6,825 nt of DNA, from assembly GCA_029565375.1 (NCBI GenBank), contig JAKQOF010000103.1, positions 1-6,825 of the forward strand. Reading direction: 5' to 3'. A program made the position numbers and the translations under genes. The DNA is from a bacterium (GTDB taxonomy: Bacteria; Patescibacteriota; Saccharimonadia; Saccharimonadales; Saccharimonadaceae). This document shows, piece after piece, positions 5,283 to 6,825 of this stretch; the first letter of the stretch is position 1; each line of letters starts with the position of its first letter. Under the pieces are notes generated by a model. It saw only the letters and a program-made list of their open reading frames with translations, was not told where the DNA came from and ran no database searches.

Positions 5283-6125
5283 CTATTTTCCGATGAAGGT
5301 GAGTGTGTTGCCCCATGGGTCGGCCAGGTGCAGTGCGCCGTTTGCGTAGGTAAAGGGATACTTTGCTGCCTCAACACGCGCGGCGAGTGTGCTGACGTCG
5401 CTGCTGGTGTCTAGTTCTAGCGTTACGTCACCCAGGCCCAGGCTTGGCGTACGTTTGCCAGCGCCCAGGCTCATCCAGGTATTCAGACCAATGTGATGGT
5501 GATATCCGCCGACGGACACAAACAACGCACCAGGCAGCTCGGCTGTGATGTCAAAGCCTAGTAGCTTCACATAAAAGTTACGTGCGGTATCAATATCGCC
5601 GATGCGCAGGTGGACGTGGCCGAGTTTGGCAGTGTGGCTTTTGTCGACCGACGCATGTTGCTGAATATAGCCCAGCGGGTCGATATATAGTGTGTCCATG
5701 ACCACACGGCCGTCGTTCCATTGCCATGATTCTTGCGGACGGTCAAAGTACAACTCCAGTCCGTTGCCCTCTGGGTCGTTAAAGTAAAAGGCCTCGCTGA
5801 CCAAATGATCGCCAGTGCCGCTAAATGCGTGAGGGTTCTGTGTAATCACTTCGCCCGCAGCACGTGACAGACCTGAGCGGGTGCTAAACAGCACTGCATT
5901 GTGAAACAGCCCTGCCGTGCGTGGTCCAGCGTGTGCCAGCGATGGCTTGGCTAGCAGTTCAATAATGCCCGTCTGTCTATGACCCAACAGCACGCGCGTT
6001 GCATTTGATTCTAAAATATCCAATCCAACAGACTTAGTGTAAAAATCACGCATCTTTGCAATATCCGCGACATAGAGTTGTGAGGGCTCAATTGCTAAGT
6101 TGTTTGAAAGTGAGTGAATTGGCAT
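5283..6125 (-). CDS. Two-domain glyoxalase/bleomycin resistance/extradiol dioxygenase (VOC) protein, CatE-like
   Basis: The 280-aa protein holds two vicinal-oxygen-chelate halves, about residues 12-128 and 167-279, each beginning with the FY..xLGxD pattern (28-36; 184-192). The second half has GHVHLRI (169-175), GGYHHHIGLNTW (206-217) and DPWGN (269-273), closely resembling bacterial catechol-2,3-dioxygenase-like proteins of the CatE/YfiE group. Candidate metal ligands are H75, E124 (GLELYFDR), H172 and one of H209-H211; I cannot assign the set. The glutamate often found at the end of the second half (GNxxEL) appears as Thr276. The first half lacks the usual histidine in its opening strand (QLYVAD). 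The substrate cannot be told. The start has no Shine-Dalgarno sequence, and a -10 box lies 10 bp before the ATG. It converges on the surface-protein gene with a 2-bp gap and no terminator. Confidence 0.85.
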   Translation of the reverse strand: MPIHSLSNNLAIEPSQLYVADIAKMRDFYTKSVGLDILESNATRVLLGHRQTGIIELLAKPSLAHAGPRTAGLFHNAVLFSTRSGLSRAAGEVITQNPHAFSGTGDHLVSEAFYFNDPEGNGLELYFDRPQESWQWNDGRVVMDTLYIDPLGYIQQHASVDKSHTAKLGHVHLRIGDIDTARNFYVKLLGFDITAELPGALFVSVGGYHHHIGLNTWMSLGAGKRTPSLGLGDVTLELDTSSDVSTLAARVEAAKYPFTYANGALHLADPWGNTLTFIGK

Positions 6126-6127
6126 AA

Positions 6128-6142
6128 CTATACTAAGTATAG
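6128..6142. repeat. Perfect inverted repeat in the divergent promoter region
   Basis: CTATACT, one base, then AGTATAG: two exact 7-bp arms. Each arm carries a TATACT hexamer, one on each strand. On the plus strand a TTGAAA (6104-6109) lies 19 bp before it. It could be a symmetric pair of -10 boxes or an operator sitting over the promoter of the minus-strand dioxygenase-like gene. Confidence 0.6.
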
Positions 6143-6144
6143 CA
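6136..6144 (-). promoter_or_regulatory. Extended -10 promoter of the dioxygenase-like gene, near-leaderless
   Basis: Read on the minus strand this is TGCTATACT, an extended -10. Only 10 bases separate it from the ATG (6125), so transcription would start about 3-4 nt before the start codon. No -35 hexamer of quality is visible, as is usual for extended -10 promoters. Confidence 0.6.
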
Positions 6145-6178
6145 TCATTTTTTACCGAGCGAAACTCTCATTTGATTC

Positions 6179-6187
6179 TGCTACACT
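6179..6187 (+). promoter_or_regulatory. Extended -10 promoter for the 175-aa membrane protein
   Basis: TGCTACACT is an extended -10 with one mismatch in the hexamer. Seven bases later comes GTG (6195), so the transcript would begin at or one base from that codon. There is no clear -35. Confidence 0.5.
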
Positions 6188-6194
6188 AGTATCA

Positions 6195-6722
6195 GTGACC
6201 AAAACTGCTGAATATATGCCGATGAGTCCGGAGGCTGATGAAGAGAAACAGACGCTACGTCGGCGACTGATTGCGACGGGTGCTTTTTTGGGTTTGTCGA
6301 CGGCTGCGGTGATTGGCCAGCATACTGGCTTTAACGAAAACATGGCGCATATGATGTCGAGCGATCCGAATATTGCCGACGGGATTGAATCGGTTGCAAA
6401 TAGTATGGCGCACCCCGGGATCGGATATATTAGTGCCATGGTGACCGTATGGGCAGCAGACCATCTGCGACACAAGCCGCCAGTTGCGATGAGCGCAGTG
6501 GTTGGTGGGACAATCGGCAACTTTGGCGTTGAAACATTGCAGGATATGGCGTTTAGCGCTGGTAGCGCAATCAGCAGCAGTGCTGAAGCAAACTCCCACT
6601 TTTGGGAAGCTGCACAAGCGGTTGAAACGCCAAAAGATTACGCATTTGCCCTAGGTGGTGTCGCCACGTACTTGATTAGTGAAAAGATCGCCACTGCCCG
6701 TGCAGCTAGGCGGGGCGTATAA
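6195..6722 (+). CDS. Multi-helix membrane protein of about 175 aa, unknown function
   Basis: I do not recognise the family. Start choice: GTG at 6195 fits a leaderless transcript from the extended -10 just upstream. ATG at 6216 or 6222 is possible but has no ribosome binding site, and a GTG at 6114 would lie before the predicted promoter and overlap the opposite gene. Numbered from 6195, an acidic-basic N-terminus (residues 13-24, PEADEEK then LRRR) leads into hydrophobic segments at about 25-41, 75-90, 96-112 and 149-162; the protein ends ARAARRGV. Small residues (Gly, Ala, Ser) dominate the helices. ATHP-type enzymatic motifs are absent; scattered His residues (43, 52, 73, 90, 93) have no recognisable pattern. 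It shares a divergent promoter region with the dioxygenase-like gene, and the next gene starts 7 bp after its stop. Confidence 0.7.
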   Translation: MTKTAEYMPMSPEADEEKQTLRRRLIATGAFLGLSTAAVIGQHTGFNENMAHMMSSDPNIADGIESVANSMAHPGIGYISAMVTVWAADHLRHKPPVAMSAVVGGTIGNFGVETLQDMAFSAGSAISSSAEANSHFWEAAQAVETPKDYAFALGGVATYLISEKIATARAARRGV

Positions 6723-6723
6723 T
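6718..6723 (+). promoter_or_regulatory. -10 box (TATAAT) overlapping a stop codon, for a leaderless hydrolase gene
   Basis: TATAAT covers the last codon and stop of the preceding gene. Six bases separate it from the ATG at 6730, so that A is the expected first transcribed base. There is no Shine-Dalgarno sequence. The best -35 candidate, CTGCCC (6694-6699), is poor. Confidence 0.55.
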
Positions 6724-6729
6724 AACAGT

Positions 6730-6825
6730 ATGAACTTTGATCTGCTGATTCACCGCTGGTTGCGCATACCATACACACTGCACGTCCGTGGAGATAAAAC
6801 TATCGGCAAGCCTAAAACGACGATT
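6730..6825 (+). CDS. Alpha/beta hydrolase-like protein, N-terminal 32 codons (3' partial)
   Basis: The frame runs from ATG at 6730 to the right edge without a stop. The visible part, with LIHRWLRIPYTLHVR then GKPKTTI, has the layout seen at the start of many alpha/beta-fold hydrolases: a first strand pair (YTLHVR), a Lys/Pro-rich turn, then the beginning of the central strand that normally runs into a VFLHG oxyanion-hole motif. That motif and the catalytic triad lie beyond the window, so the family call is tentative. The gene follows the 175-aa membrane protein after 7 bp and could be co-transcribed with it as well as use its own -10 box. Confidence 0.55.
   Translation, partial: MNFDLLIHRWLRIPYTLHVRGDKTIGKPKTTI

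Noticed and set aside
6114..6194. Upstream GTG start for the 175-aa protein
   Set aside because: It overlaps the opposite gene's start codon, lies before the predicted promoter, and the added residues look like translated intergenic DNA.
1..6825. Recoded UGA (as in Gracilibacteria/SR1)
   Set aside because: All genes read with normal codons and end at TAA or TAG; no in-frame UGA is needed to extend any of them.

Overview
The window reads as a piece of a small, gene-dense bacterial chromosome, most probably from the Candidate Phyla Radiation (Patescibacteria) and perhaps Candidatus Saccharibacteria (TM7). This placement is inference. It rests on a shortened MetK (325 aa against roughly 380-400 usually), several small membrane proteins of no family I recognise, very short intergenic gaps, genes that appear to start at or near their transcription start, and a surface protein of the kind expected of an episymbiont. 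Stop codons are standard: every gene reads through normally and ends at TAA or TAG.

Layout. Positions 2-1081 hold the 3' part of a FAD-linked oxidase gene. A consensus promoter (1094-1123) follows, reading into a GC-rich islet (about 1180-1580). The islet carries a 98-aa three-helix membrane protein and two tandem hairpins, and its third-position GC (82 of 98 codons) is unlike its neighbours. Next is a tRNA-Leu(CAG) unit (about 1608-1831) with its own -10 box, a partial duplication of its 5' end and a perfect 16-bp terminator hairpin. An 80-aa two-helix membrane protein (2018-2260) follows. Then comes the best-defined regulatory unit here: a promoter, a SAM-I (S-box) type riboswitch, a hairpin that masks the ribosome binding site, and metK (2479-3456). 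A 581-aa secreted, membrane-anchored surface protein with GLUG repeats and one fibronectin type III domain occupies 3535-5280. It converges, with a 2-bp gap, on a two-domain glyoxalase/extradiol dioxygenase-like gene on the minus strand (5283-6125). A compact divergent promoter region with a perfect inverted repeat separates that gene from a membrane protein of about 175 aa (to 6722). The window ends in the first 32 codons of a gene resembling an alpha/beta hydrolase.

How it works together. There is no single pathway. The clearest logic is feedback control of S-adenosylmethionine synthesis: high SAM should fold the riboswitch and leave the metK ribosome binding site paired. The surface protein is a plausible adhesin. 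The GC-rich islet is best explained as acquired DNA, possibly from an actinobacterial host if the organism is a Saccharibacterium. Genes in the right-hand part lack Shine-Dalgarno sequences and have -10 boxes 6-10 nt from the start codon, suggesting leaderless expression. The riboswitch-controlled gene, the surface protein and the 80-aa membrane protein have clear ribosome binding sites.

I see no CRISPR array, insertion sequence, integrase or other obvious mobile element. The candidates for something undescribed are the foreign islet, the duplicated tRNA 5' end, the leaderless-start pattern and the GLUG surface protein.
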